Shown here: one piece after another, positions 28,705 through 36,759 of the stretch
Position numbering within the stretch: position 1 is the first letter of the stretch
Layout: every line of letters begins with the position of its first letter
Made by a program: the position numbers and the translations under genes
Notes under the pieces: model-generated
Databases searched by the model: none
What the model saw: the letters and a program-made list of their open reading frames with translations, nothing else
Told to the model about the DNA's origin: nothing
Assembly (NCBI GenBank): GCA_965243835.1
Contig: OZ251578.1
Coordinates: 2,728,001-2,792,000, forward strand
Direction of reading: 5' to 3'
Source: G965202665 sp965243835
GTDB lineage: Bacteria > Actinomycetota > Acidimicrobiia > Spongiisociales > Spongiisociaceae
DNA length: 64,000 bases

Positions 28705-30042
28705 TCAAAAATCAAGAATTTTTTCGCGTTCTCCGTCAGCCTCCTCGTCGGCCTCCTCGTCGGCTTCGTCGGCTATGGGCGCTACGGGAGGGGCGGGGGC
28801 CACGGCCAGGAACGCCCCTTGCACCTCTTCCACCACCACCGGATCGCCCTCGGACAGGCCCGCCTCGCGATGGGCGGTGGCGCGCCACCGGGCCCCGTCC
28901 ACCTCCACCGCCCCGTCCGGGGAGAACGGAGAAACCGCCCGGCCGGTGCGCCCCACCAAGTATTGGCGACCGACGGCGGGGGTGGAAAAACGCGCCCGGG
29001 CTACGGTGCGCATGGCGAACATGTAGAAGGCGACGACGGTTGCCGTGATCAGGGCCGTAATCCACCAAGAGGGAATAATCTGCGGGGCGGCGTCGGTGAA
29101 AAACAGCCCGCCCGCGAACATCATCCCCGCCCCCAGGACGGTGAGAAGTCCCGTCCGCCCCCGTTGAAAGTCGGCGGTCATCGCGGCTACGGCGGCCAAA
29201 ATCAGGGCCAGGGCCCACCACCGCAAAGGCAACGACCCCAACCCGTAACCGGCTATCAGCAAACACAGGGCAGCCACTCCGGCCGCAATGCCGGGCCCCA
29301 GCGCATAGAACTCGAAAGCGGCCACCGCCAGTCCGGTCACCAGAAAGAAAAAGGCCGCCTCGGCGCCGACGGCGGTGCGCAGAACCCTGGTTCCCAAACC
29401 CGGTTCGGAGAACACGGCCGGCAAAGCGGCCGTTCCGCCGTCCGTTTCCCGAACGGTGTCCAAAGTCACCTGCTCCCCCCGCACCGTCACCGTCAGCCCG
29501 TCCATTTCCACCAGCAGGTTGTTAAGGGAGGGGGCGGTGAAATCCACCAACCCGGCCACCGGGCCGGCGACGGTCGCCGACCGGTCCCCGTAGGAGGAGG
29601 GCGGGCCGGAACCCGGGGCCGCCCGCCACCCCCCAGAGCCGGAGTCCCCCGCCACTACCGGATAGGCGTATCCGATGCGCGCCCCCGGAGCGGCCGCCCG
29701 GATGGGAGCCGCCGCCAGCAGATGGACGGCTCCGCCGTAGGCGAAGGCGGGGGCGGGACCCACCCACACCGCCACCGGCAACGGCGGGTCGGCCAGACGG
29801 GTGATCAGGTGATGCACGTCCCGGGACAGGGAAGCCCGGGAGTCCAGTTGAATGATAGCCGCTTCCGACCGGGCGGCGGCTGCGCGGTCGAGCCGGCTGT
29901 CCAGAAAACGCACCGCCGCCCAGTCCAGATGGCCGGTGATTTCGATCACATCCACCCGGGCCGCGTCTTGACCCGGAGCGGGGGAGGCCGGTAAAAACAA
30001 GAGGCCGGCCAGCAGGAGAAGGGGGAGGGTCCGGCGCAACAT
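28705..30042 (-). CDS. NfeD-like membrane protein, ClpP-like domain without catalytic Ser
   Basis: A 445-residue protein with the layout of long NfeD (membrane-bound ClpP-class) proteins: signal peptide (residues 1-24), a periplasmic ClpP-like domain (about 27-190), a cluster of transmembrane helices (about 225-355) and a C-terminal OB-fold NfeD domain (VGRTGRAVSPFSPDGAVEVDGA at its core). Long NfeD proteases normally carry the nucleophile in an ASAGAY-like motif; here the aligned segment reads PAFAYGGAVHLLAA, so the Ser appears replaced by Tyr. It is therefore probably a scaffold rather than a protease. Start ATG at 30042. The acidic tail (DEADEEADEEADGE) is unusual. Confidence 0.8.
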   Translation of the reverse strand: MLRRTLPLLLLAGLLFLPASPAPGQDAARVDVIEITGHLDWAAVRFLDSRLDRAAAARSEAAIIQLDSRASLSRDVHHLITRLADPPLPVAVWVGPAPAFAYGGAVHLLAAAPIRAAAPGARIGYAYPVVAGDSGSGGWRAAPGSGPPSSYGDRSATVAGPVAGLVDFTAPSLNNLLVEMDGLTVTVRGEQVTLDTVRETDGGTAALPAVFSEPGLGTRVLRTAVGAEAAFFFLVTGLAVAAFEFYALGPGIAAGVAALCLLIAGYGLGSLPLRWWALALILAAVAAMTADFQRGRTGLLTVLGAGMMFAGGLFFTDAAPQIIPSWWITALITATVVAFYMFAMRTVARARFSTPAVGRQYLVGRTGRAVSPFSPDGAVEVDGARWRATAHREAGLSEGDPVVVEEVQGAFLAVAPAPPVAPIADEADEEADEEADGEREKILDF

Positions 30043-30135
30043 CGCCCCTGATGTTAGAGCATCGCCCCCGGTCCGGGGCCGCCCGACCGCCGGCCCGGCG
30101 CCGAACGGGTCCCGTATCCGGCTAGAGTCGGGGGG

Positions 30136-30495
30136 GTGAAAGTAATGGTCGTCGCCGACGCCCCCTGGGTCAGCAACCGGGTGCGGGCCGCCTTGGGCGG
30201 GCGGGCCGAGATATGGGAAATCACCGATCCGGGGCAGATTGAACAGATGGAATCCCCCGCCGCCGACGCGGTGATCGTGGACATGCAGGTCGGCTCCATG
30301 GGGGGGATGGCCGTCATCCGGGCCTTGAAAGGGGAAACCCCCGCCGGGACGCCCATCATCCAGTTGCTGGACCGCAGCGCCGATGAGTTTCTGGCCCGGC
30401 GGGCCGGAGCGGACGCTTGGCTTTTGAAACCTTTTACCGCCCGGCAACTGCGCTCCGCCTTGGAGGAGGCGTCGCGGAGCGGAGCGCAAGGCTGA
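30136..30495 (+). CDS. orphan response regulator receiver domain
   Basis: A 119-residue single-domain protein with the CheY-like fold. The phospho-acceptor is Asp49 in VIVDMQVGSMGG and the conserved Lys98-Pro99 is in LLKPF. The acidic pocket has only Asp8 (VVADAP) and the switch Ser/Thr position reads LLDRS, so it may be an atypical receiver. There is no DNA-binding domain and no histidine kinase nearby. Start is GTG at 30136. It lies 28 bp upstream of the CNNM gene and is probably cotranscribed. Confidence 0.75.
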   Translation: MKVMVVADAPWVSNRVRAALGGRAEIWEITDPGQIEQMESPAADAVIVDMQVGSMGGMAVIRALKGETPAGTPIIQLLDRSADEFLARRAGADAWLLKPFTARQLRSALEEASRSGAQG

Positions 30496-30523
30496 AACCG
30501 ATAGGGGCCTGCGGGGGAACGCC

Positions 30524-31789
30524 ATGACCGACGCGGTGCGCATCGTCCTGCTGGTCGTATTCGGACTGTGCCTGCTCGCCTCCGGGTTTTTGTCCGGCAG
30601 CGAAACCGCCCTTACCGCCGTCCCCCGGGAGCGCATACACCAGTTGGCCGAAGGCGGAAAACGGGGGCGGCGGCTGGAATCCCTGGTCAACGACCTGGAA
30701 GGTTCCATCAGCGCCATCCTGGTGGCCAACAACTTCGTAAATATTCTCGCCACTTCGCTGGCCTCCGCCATCGCCATTTCCCTGGCGGGGGAAGCGTGGG
30801 GGACCATCATGTCCACCCTGGTAGTTACCGCCCTGGTGCTCGTCTTCGGAGAAGTGACCCCCAAAACCCTGGCCGCCCGCCGCCCGGAACGGTACGGGCT
30901 GATCGCGGCCACCCCCATTCGGGGGCTGGTGGTCGGGATCGGCCCGCTTTCCCGGCTGTTCGCGGGCTTGGGAAAGGGATTGTTGCGCTTGTTGCGCATC
31001 GAACGGGGGGCGGAACAGTCCATCACCGCCGACGACATCCGGGCTTTGGCGGCCCTGGGCGAACAAAGCGGCGACATCGCCGCCGGGGAGCGGCGGATAA
31101 TAGAGCGCCTGTTCGAAGCGGCCGACCAACCGGTGCGGGAAGTGATGACCCCGCGGGTGGACATTGTGAGCCTCCGCCCGCCGGTTACCTCAGAGGCGGT
31201 GCGCCGGGCGGTGGAAAAAACCGCCCACTCCCGCTTCCCGGTGGCGGAGGCGGAGGGGGATTTGGATTCCATCAGGGGGGTGTTGTACGCCAAGGACGTT
31301 CTCCATCGCCGCCGGGATCTGTCCGAGGAGGAGGTGGGGGAATTGCTACGCCAACCCCACTACGTGCCGGACAGCGCTTCGGTGATGCGGGTGTTGCAGG
31401 ACTTGCGGGCCCGGCGCACCGGGATGGCGGTGGTGTTGGATGAACACGGCGGAGTGGACGGCCTGGTGACCGTCAAGGACCTGGTGGGAGAGTTGGTGGG
31501 GGACCTGGCGGACGAACACGACCCCCGCCATCCGACCCTGCTTCCCGTCGGGCCGGGGGTGTGGATCGCCGACGGGGGCATTCCGATCGACGATTTCGGG
31601 GAGACGGTGGGGGAGGAAATCGAAGACGGCCCCTATTCCACCCTGGCCGGGCTCTTTTTCTACCGGTTCGGGAACATCCCCAAACCGGGGGACCGGGTCG
31701 AGTACGGAAATCTGGCCTTGACGGTGCTCGTCATGGAGCGCCGCCGCATTGGCAAACTGCGGGTTCGGCGAACCCCGGACCCGGTTTGA
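30524..31789 (+). CDS. CNNM/CorC (HlyC) family protein with CBS domains
   Basis: A 421-residue membrane protein. The N-terminal CNNM (DUF21) domain has about four helices and the signature SGFLSGSETALTAV near residue 20, plus VLVFGEVTPKTLAARR. A CBS-domain pair follows (about 200-330; REVMTPRVDIVSL starts it, and VVLDEHGGVDGLVT is in the second CBS), then a C-terminal CorC/HlyC transporter-associated domain (about 345-420). Members are implicated in Mg2+/Co2+ efflux; substrate is inferred. Confidence 0.9.
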   Translation: MTDAVRIVLLVVFGLCLLASGFLSGSETALTAVPRERIHQLAEGGKRGRRLESLVNDLEGSISAILVANNFVNILATSLASAIAISLAGEAWGTIMSTLVVTALVLVFGEVTPKTLAARRPERYGLIAATPIRGLVVGIGPLSRLFAGLGKGLLRLLRIERGAEQSITADDIRALAALGEQSGDIAAGERRIIERLFEAADQPVREVMTPRVDIVSLRPPVTSEAVRRAVEKTAHSRFPVAEAEGDLDSIRGVLYAKDVLHRRRDLSEEEVGELLRQPHYVPDSASVMRVLQDLRARRTGMAVVLDEHGGVDGLVTVKDLVGELVGDLADEHDPRHPTLLPVGPGVWIADGGIPIDDFGETVGEEIEDGPYSTLAGLFFYRFGNIPKPGDRVEYGNLALTVLVMERRRIGKLRVRRTPDPV

Positions 31790-31982
31790 TCCCGCCCGGC
31801 GACCCCCGCCCCTGCCCGCCCTAGCCGGGGCCTCCCCCGCGTCCGGGTTTGTCGCACCCCCGCCCTACGCTAACCGTCGTCAAGAAAAATCGGCCAAAAG
31901 CCGGACAGCCCCTCCGAACCAACTTACAAGATGTAAGTACGTTCGGAGGTCGGGCTCGAATGTCGAGCAAGGAGGTGAACAC
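31790..31982 (+). promoter_or_regulatory. methyltransferase leader with two perfect inverted repeats
   Basis: Two perfect inverted repeats with 3-nt centres sit in front of the methyltransferase start: ACTTACA-AGA-TGTAAGT at 31922-31938 and GCTCGA-ATG-TCGAGC at 31954-31968. A strong Shine-Dalgarno sequence (AAGGAGGT) follows directly, before GTG 31983. The layout suggests operators for autoregulation or a repressor. Sequence between 31790 and 31900 shows nothing notable. Confidence 0.5.
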
Positions 31983-32789
31983 GTGAAACCGCTGGAGACG
32001 GATCGTTTTCAGGTGGGCGACTGCGCGGAGGTGATGCGCGCCCTCCCCGCCGGATCAATTGACCTGACCGTAACCTCGCCCCCCTACGACGGGTTGCGGG
32101 ACTATCGCGGTTATCAGTTCGACGCCGAGCGCGTAGGCCGGGAGCTGTTGCGGGTGACCAAAGAGGGCGGAGTGGTGGTGTGGGTGGTGGGGGATCGCAT
32201 CCGGGGAGGCCGGTCCATGACCAGTTTTCGGCAAGCGGTGATGTTCCAGGACCTCGGTTTCGTGGTGCATGACGTGATGATCTATCAGAAGCGCAACACG
32301 CCGTTTATGCGCTCCAACGCCTACACCAACTGCTGGGAGTTCATGTTCGTGCTCTCCAAGGGAGGCCCGCCCCGAACTTTCAACCCGCTGAAAACCCCAA
32401 CCGTCCGCAACGGAGAGGAGTTGCTGACATTTAACAAACGGCCGGACGGGATCAATCGCAAGCGCAAGGCGACCTTGAACAGTGAAAAAACCCGCACCAA
32501 TATCTGGACCTATGCGGTGGGGGCCGGGGGAACCACCAAGGACAAGATTGCTTTCCGGCATCCGGCGGTCTTTCCCGAAAAACTGGCCGCGGAACATATT
32601 CTGTCGTGGACGAACGAGGACGATGTGGTGCTGGACCCGATGTGCGGTTCAGGAACCACTTGCAAAATGGCCATGTTGCACGGCCGGCGCTACCTGGGGA
32701 TTGACATTTCCGAAGAATACGTCGCCATCGCCCGCCAGCGCATTAAGGACGCGCAACAGGCGATGGGGTTGCTCAGGGAAACGGCATGA
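31983..32789 (+). CDS. site-specific DNA methyltransferase, beta class
   Basis: A 268-residue DNA methyltransferase with motif IV TSPPYDGLRDY near residue 31 preceding motif I (VLDPMCGSGTTCKMA), the beta-class order; SPPY is usual for N4-cytosine or N6-adenine enzymes. The GTG start at 31983 has an excellent Shine-Dalgarno sequence (AAGGAGGT). The gene's TGA overlaps an ATG in ATGA, the apparent start of an EndoVII-like nuclease, so the pair may be a compact restriction-modification or phage-type unit. It is not closely related to the methyltransferase at 11678-12535. Confidence 0.88.
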   Translation: MKPLETDRFQVGDCAEVMRALPAGSIDLTVTSPPYDGLRDYRGYQFDAERVGRELLRVTKEGGVVVWVVGDRIRGGRSMTSFRQAVMFQDLGFVVHDVMIYQKRNTPFMRSNAYTNCWEFMFVLSKGGPPRTFNPLKTPTVRNGEELLTFNKRPDGINRKRKATLNSEKTRTNIWTYAVGAGGTTKDKIAFRHPAVFPEKLAAEHILSWTNEDDVVLDPMCGSGTTCKMAMLHGRRYLGIDISEEYVAIARQRIKDAQQAMGLLRETA

Positions 32790-33176
32790 AACGCTACCCA
32801 GTGGGCGAACGACTTTCCCAAAAATCAGATCGCGAAGGGCGGACGCATAGTCCGCCGACCGCGTTGCAAAACCTGTTTTGACAATGACAGCGGCGTCAAG
32901 ATGAAGGCCGAAGTCCGCGACCGGTATCACCAAGAAAACGCCCCGGCCAACGGCGAACCATGGCAATGCCCTATCTGCGAGAAGATCAGCATCGCCGGGG
33001 TCAACGTCAAGATTGTCGTGGACCACGATCAGGAGAGCGGACAGCCGCGGGGGTTGCTGTGCGAGAGTTGCAACACCGGCCTCGGTAGGTTCAAAAACGG
33101 CGAGGACCATCTCCGCAACGCCATCGCCTACCTGGCGGGGCCGTTAGCGGCGACGGGTGAGACGGCGCCGGCCTAA
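32786..33176 (+). CDS. EndoVII-like HNH endonuclease with apparent 5' frameshift
   Basis: The frame from 32790 to 33176 encodes a recombination endonuclease VII-type protein. It has a zinc knuckle RRPRCKTCFD, a second CxxC in WQCPICEK, the catalytic VDHDQESGQPRGLLC, then CESCNTGLGRFKNGEDHLR. That frame has no ATG, GTG or TTG before the internal ATG at 32901, which would drop the first knuckle. The ATG at 32786 overlaps the methyltransferase stop (ATGA) but is in the neighbouring frame; removing one A from the ATGAAAC run would join them (protein starting MNATQWANDF). So either a real single-base frameshift, a sequencing error, a non-standard start, or a truncated product from 32901. It pairs with the methyltransferase. 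Confidence 0.7.
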
Positions 33177-33244
33177 ACACATCCGGGCGAGGGTAGGCGC
33201 GCCGGAGACGCGGGCGGCGGGAAACGGGTTTAGAATGGGAGACA

Positions 33245-33318
33245 CGGGCAGTGGCGCAGCTTGGCAGCGCGCTTCGTTCGGGACGAAGAGGTCGCGGGTT
33301 CAAATCCCGCCTGCCCGA
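33245..33318 (+). tRNA. tRNA-Pro (anticodon CGG)
   Basis: A complete 74-nt cloverleaf. Acceptor CGGGCAG pairs with CTGCCCG; D-stem GCGC/GCGC; anticodon stem CTTCG/CGAAG around loop TTCGGGA with anticodon CGG at 33279-33281; T-stem GCGGG/CCCGC with loop TTCAAAT. Discriminator base is A and the CCA end is not encoded. It reads the CCG proline codon, which should be common in this GC-rich genome. Confidence 0.95.
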
Positions 33319-33326
33319 CCGGACTT

Positions 33327-34094
33327 TTAACCGACCGCCTCCGGATCGGGGATCAGGGACATCAGGGCGTGCCGGTAGGCCAACAGCGCGTTGGACAAGT
33401 GGCCGATCTCGGCAGCCGCGACCGCGGCCGCCTCGTCGCTGATCGGTTCCGCCCCCGGGGCTTTGATATGCACTTCCGCCGCCCGCTCCATCAGCAGGAA
33501 CCAGCCGACGGCCTCCTCCACCGACCGGCCCACCGTAACCGGGCCGTGGTTGCGCAGGATAACCGCCTTGCCGTCCTCCAAAGAGTGGGCGATCCGCTTG
33601 CCCGTATCAAAGTCCATCACCTGCACCTCCTCCCCCGGAAAAACGTAATGGTCCTCGTAGAAAGCGGTTGCTTCCTGGCAGATCATCCGGAACCGCTCCC
33701 CGCGGGCCGCCCAGGGGGTGCCGTAGGCGGTGTGGGTGTGGGCCACGGCCGCTACCTCCGGGCGGGCCTCGTGAATGGGGGCGTGAATGTAGTAGGCCGT
33801 CATATTAATGGGCCCCTCCCCCATCAGCAACCGACCGTCCGGCCCCACCAACACCAAGTCGGAGACGGCGGCCCGGTTGAAGGGTACGTCGTAGCGGAGC
33901 AACCACATCGCGTTGGGGATTATCGGGTCGCGGGCGGTGATATGGCCGTCCCCCAAAGTCCCCCATCCCAAAGCGGCGAAAATCCGGTAGGAGAGGGCCG
34001 TCCGCCGCCGGCGATGCTCCCGCAACTCTTCGGCGGAATCAAATGCCGGTTCGGGAGGGGTTTCCCCGGTAATGAAATCCCCGGACCCGGTCAC
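33327..34094 (-). CDS. class II aldolase/adducin family protein
   Basis: A 255-residue protein of the class II aldolase/adducin superfamily, members of which are Zn-dependent aldolases, epimerases or dehydratases. Metal ligands are visible as His-x-His in AVAHTHTAYGTPWAA and the later His in ILRNHGPVTVG; GWGTLGDGHITARDP matches the family N-terminus. The GTG at 34094 overlaps the asd stop by 4 nt (GTGA), so it is the third gene of a lysC-asd-aldolase operon. Substrate is unknown, and the link with aspartate-family biosynthesis is only positional. Confidence 0.85.
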   Translation of the reverse strand: MTGSGDFITGETPPEPAFDSAEELREHRRRRTALSYRIFAALGWGTLGDGHITARDPIIPNAMWLLRYDVPFNRAAVSDLVLVGPDGRLLMGEGPINMTAYYIHAPIHEARPEVAAVAHTHTAYGTPWAARGERFRMICQEATAFYEDHYVFPGEEVQVMDFDTGKRIAHSLEDGKAVILRNHGPVTVGRSVEEAVGWFLLMERAAEVHIKAPGAEPISDEAAAVAAAEIGHLSNALLAYRHALMSLIPDPEAVG

Positions 34095-35104
34095 AGCAGC
34101 ATCTCCGCGATCTGCACGGCGTTGAGGGCCGCCCCTTTGCGCAGGTTGTCCCCCACCACCCACAGGCTGATCCCCCCCGGCTCGCCCAACGTGGCCCGGA
34201 TGCGGCCCGCCAACACGTTGTCCGCCCCCGCCGAGTCCAAGGGGGTGGGCGTCCGATCATCGGACCACACTTCCACGCCGGGGGCCTCCCGCAGGGCGGC
34301 CGCCGCTTCCTCCGGGCGCAACGGGCGGTCGAACCACATCACCGCCGACACGCCATGCCCGACCAGCACCGGCACCCGCACGCAGGTGGCCTCCACCGCT
34401 ATGTCCTCCCGTTCCAGGATTTTGCGGGTTTCATGCACCAGTTTCCATTCTTCGTCCGTGTAGCCCTCCTCGGCGACGGAACCGGCCAGCGGCACCACGT
34501 TGAACCCGATCGGGCGCTGATAGGGACCTGGATCCGGTTCCGTCCAACCCCCGGCGGCCAGGCTTTCCCGCTCCTTTAAAAAGGCCCCGGTCTGCTCCCA
34601 CAGGGCCTCCATCCCCGCCATCCCCGAACCGGAAACCGACTGATAGGAGGCGACCGTCATCCGGGCCAAACCGGCCCGCCGGTGCAGAGGGGCGGCCGCC
34701 GCCATCAACGCCATGGTGGTGCAGTTGGGGTTGGCGATCAGCCCCGAATGGCCGTGCGCGGCGCGGTCGTTCACCCCGGCCACCACCAGCGGAACATCGG
34801 GGCGGCGGCGAAAGGCGGAGGAGTTGTCCACTACCACCGCCCCCGCTTCCGCGAAACGGGGGGCGTGGGCCCGGCTCCGCTCTCCGCCCGCCGAAAACAG
34901 GGCTATGTCCACCCCGGTCGGGTCGGCCCGCTCCAAATCCTCCACCTCCACTTCCCCCCAGCGGGTGGAAATTGCGGAACCGGCGGAGCGGGAGGAAGCC
35001 AGAACCCGCAACTCCGCCACCGGGAAGTCCCGCTCCTCCAAGATGGCCAACATGGTGCGGCCCACGGCTCCGGTGGCCCCCGCCACCGCCAGCCTGCTAC
35101 CCAT
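34091..35104 (-). CDS. asd: aspartate-semialdehyde dehydrogenase
   Basis: A 337-residue enzyme reducing aspartyl phosphate to aspartate semialdehyde with NADPH, the second step of lysine, threonine, methionine and diaminopimelate synthesis. The NADP fold is VAGATGAVGRTMLAILEER; the catalytic Cys is in IANPNCTTMAL, and the general-base His is in the GHGVSAVMW region. The start overlaps the lysC stop by 8 nt. Length and motifs are normal. Confidence 0.95.
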   Translation of the reverse strand: MGSRLAVAGATGAVGRTMLAILEERDFPVAELRVLASSRSAGSAISTRWGEVEVEDLERADPTGVDIALFSAGGERSRAHAPRFAEAGAVVVDNSSAFRRRPDVPLVVAGVNDRAAHGHSGLIANPNCTTMALMAAAAPLHRRAGLARMTVASYQSVSGSGMAGMEALWEQTGAFLKERESLAAGGWTEPDPGPYQRPIGFNVVPLAGSVAEEGYTDEEWKLVHETRKILEREDIAVEATCVRVPVLVGHGVSAVMWFDRPLRPEEAAAALREAPGVEVWSDDRTPTPLDSAGADNVLAGRIRATLGEPGGISLWVVGDNLRKGAALNAVQIAEMLL

Positions 35105-36335
35105 CGGCGCCCGTCTCCTCGGTGATCAGCGGCGGACGGAACTCCGCGTGCAGGGCCCGCACCGCCGGCTCCGCGTCCCCCCGCATCACCACGCAGGAAA
35201 TGCGAATGGTGGAAGTGGAAATCATCTCGATGTTGATCCCGGCGTCCGCCAAGGTCCGGAACATGCGGGCCGCCACCCCCGGGCTGGTTTTCATACCGGC
35301 CCCCACCAGCGACACTTTGGCGATGGCCTCGTTTACCGACACCCCGGCCGCCCCCAAACGCTCCGCCAAGGGTTCGGCCACCGACCGGGCCCCTTCCAGG
35401 TCGGCTTGGGGCACGGTGAAGCTGATGTCGGCGGCGCCGTCCCTCCCTACGTTCTGCACGATCATATCCACGTTGACGTTGGCGGCGGCCATCCCCTCGA
35501 ACAGGGCGGCGGCCACGCCCGGGCTGTCCGGGACCCCCCGCACCATCACCTTCGACTGGGAAGTGTCGTGCGCGATTCCGCTGATGATCGCTTGTTCCAT
35601 AGTCTTCTCCTTGACCCGGGTGCCCTCCTCGTCCGTAAACGAGGAACGCACATGGATGGGCAGGTTGTAGCGGCGGCCCACTTCCACCGAGCGGGCCATC
35701 AACACCCCCGCCCCGGAAGCGGCCAACTCCAGCATTTCCTCGAACGAAACCTCGTCCAGTTTGCGGGCGTCGGGAACCACCCGGGGGTCGGCGACGTACA
35801 CCCCGTCCACATCAGTGTATATCTCGCAAACATCCGCCCGGTGCGCGGCCGCCAAAGCCACCGCGGTGGCGTCGGAACCGCCCCGTCCCAAGGTGGTGAC
35901 CTCCCGGGAGGCGGGGTCCACTCCCTGGAACCCGGCCACTATCACCACATTCCCCTCGTCCAGGCCTTCCCGCACCCGGGTCCCCTGGATGCCGGTGATT
36001 TTGGCGGAGCCGTGGACGGCGTCGGTGAGGATGCCCGCCTGCGACCCGGTCAGGCTCAGGGCGGAAACACCCCGGTCGTGCAAGGCCATGGCCAACAGGG
36101 CCATGGAGATGCGCTCCCCGGCGGTGAGCAACATATCCATCTCCCGGGCCGGGGGGCGGGCGCTGACCCGGGTGGCCAAGTCGACCAGGTCATCGGTGGC
36201 GGAACCCATGGCCGACACCACTACCAGGACCTCGTTTCCGGCGCGACGGGTGCGTGCCACCCGGCGGGCTACGTTGCGGATGCGCTCCGGGTCGGCCACC
36301 GAAGTGCCGCCGTATTTCTGCACCACCAAAGCCAT
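35097..36335 (-). CDS. lysC: aspartate kinase
   Basis: A 412-residue aspartokinase catalysing the first committed step of the aspartate family pathway. The N-terminal kinase domain starts VVQKYGGTSVADPERI and contains FQGVDPASREVTTLGRGGSD. Two C-terminal ACT domains (about 265-400) hold the allosteric sites, usually for lysine and threonine, with KVMVRGVPDSPGVAA and SLVGAGMKTSPGVAARMF. The gene overlaps asd by 8 nt and begins the lysC-asd-aldolase operon. Confidence 0.95.
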   Translation of the reverse strand: MALVVQKYGGTSVADPERIRNVARRVARTRRAGNEVLVVVSAMGSATDDLVDLATRVSARPPAREMDMLLTAGERISMALLAMALHDRGVSALSLTGSQAGILTDAVHGSAKITGIQGTRVREGLDEGNVVIVAGFQGVDPASREVTTLGRGGSDATAVALAAAHRADVCEIYTDVDGVYVADPRVVPDARKLDEVSFEEMLELAASGAGVLMARSVEVGRRYNLPIHVRSSFTDEEGTRVKEKTMEQAIISGIAHDTSQSKVMVRGVPDSPGVAAALFEGMAAANVNVDMIVQNVGRDGAADISFTVPQADLEGARSVAEPLAERLGAAGVSVNEAIAKVSLVGAGMKTSPGVAARMFRTLADAGINIEMISTSTIRISCVVMRGDAEPAVRALHAEFRPPLITEETGADG

Positions 36336-36466
36336 TTCCGTTTCCTTATATCAGACGGGGCGTCGACCGCGGACCGCAATCCGGACCCCGGGCCTTTCCC
36401 GCCAGTCTATTGAACGGGCGGGACAAACTAGGCGGCCGCGGCGGTCGAGCGTCTAAACTGGGGCTA

Positions 36467-36745
36467 ATGGGATCGGAGAAACGAACTCGCCAACGGGAGA
36501 ACCGACAGGCGAAGCAGGAGGCGCAACGGCGGCGGGAAAAGTCGGCCAAACTGCGCCGGCGGTTGATCATCGGGGCGGCGGCGCTGATCGTGTTAGTCGC
36601 CATTTTCTGGTTGGGCAACCGCGCCTCCGGCGCGCCGGCCGCTTCCGCAGGCTGGTCCGGCGCCGCTCCCCCGCCCGCGATCGGCGCCTACTCCTTGTCG
36701 CCCGACGCCGCCCGACCCGGGACCGCCCTCGCGACCGTCTTCTAG
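36467..36745 (+). CDS. small basic single-pass membrane protein
   Basis: A 92-residue protein from ATG 36467. The N-terminal third is a highly charged coil rich in Arg, Lys, Gln and Glu (KRTRQRENRQAKQEAQRRRE), followed by one transmembrane helix (IIGAAALIVLVAIFWLG, about 36-52) and a short Ala/Pro-rich outer tail. The layout resembles the N-terminus of membrane-anchored actinobacterial peptidyl-prolyl isomerases or thioredoxin-like proteins, but no catalytic domain follows, so it may be a truncated remnant or a genuine small protein. It ends 14 bp before the PHP gene. Confidence 0.5.
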   Translation: MGSEKRTRQRENRQAKQEAQRRREKSAKLRRRLIIGAAALIVLVAIFWLGNRASGAPAASAGWSGAAPPPAIGAYSLSPDAARPGTALATVF

Positions 36746-36759
36746 GGGCGGACGCCCCG

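Noticed and set aside
30043..31293. Extension of the NfeD frame upstream to 862 codons
   Set aside because: The extension runs antisense through the receiver and CNNM genes; a proper signal peptide starts at ATG 30042.
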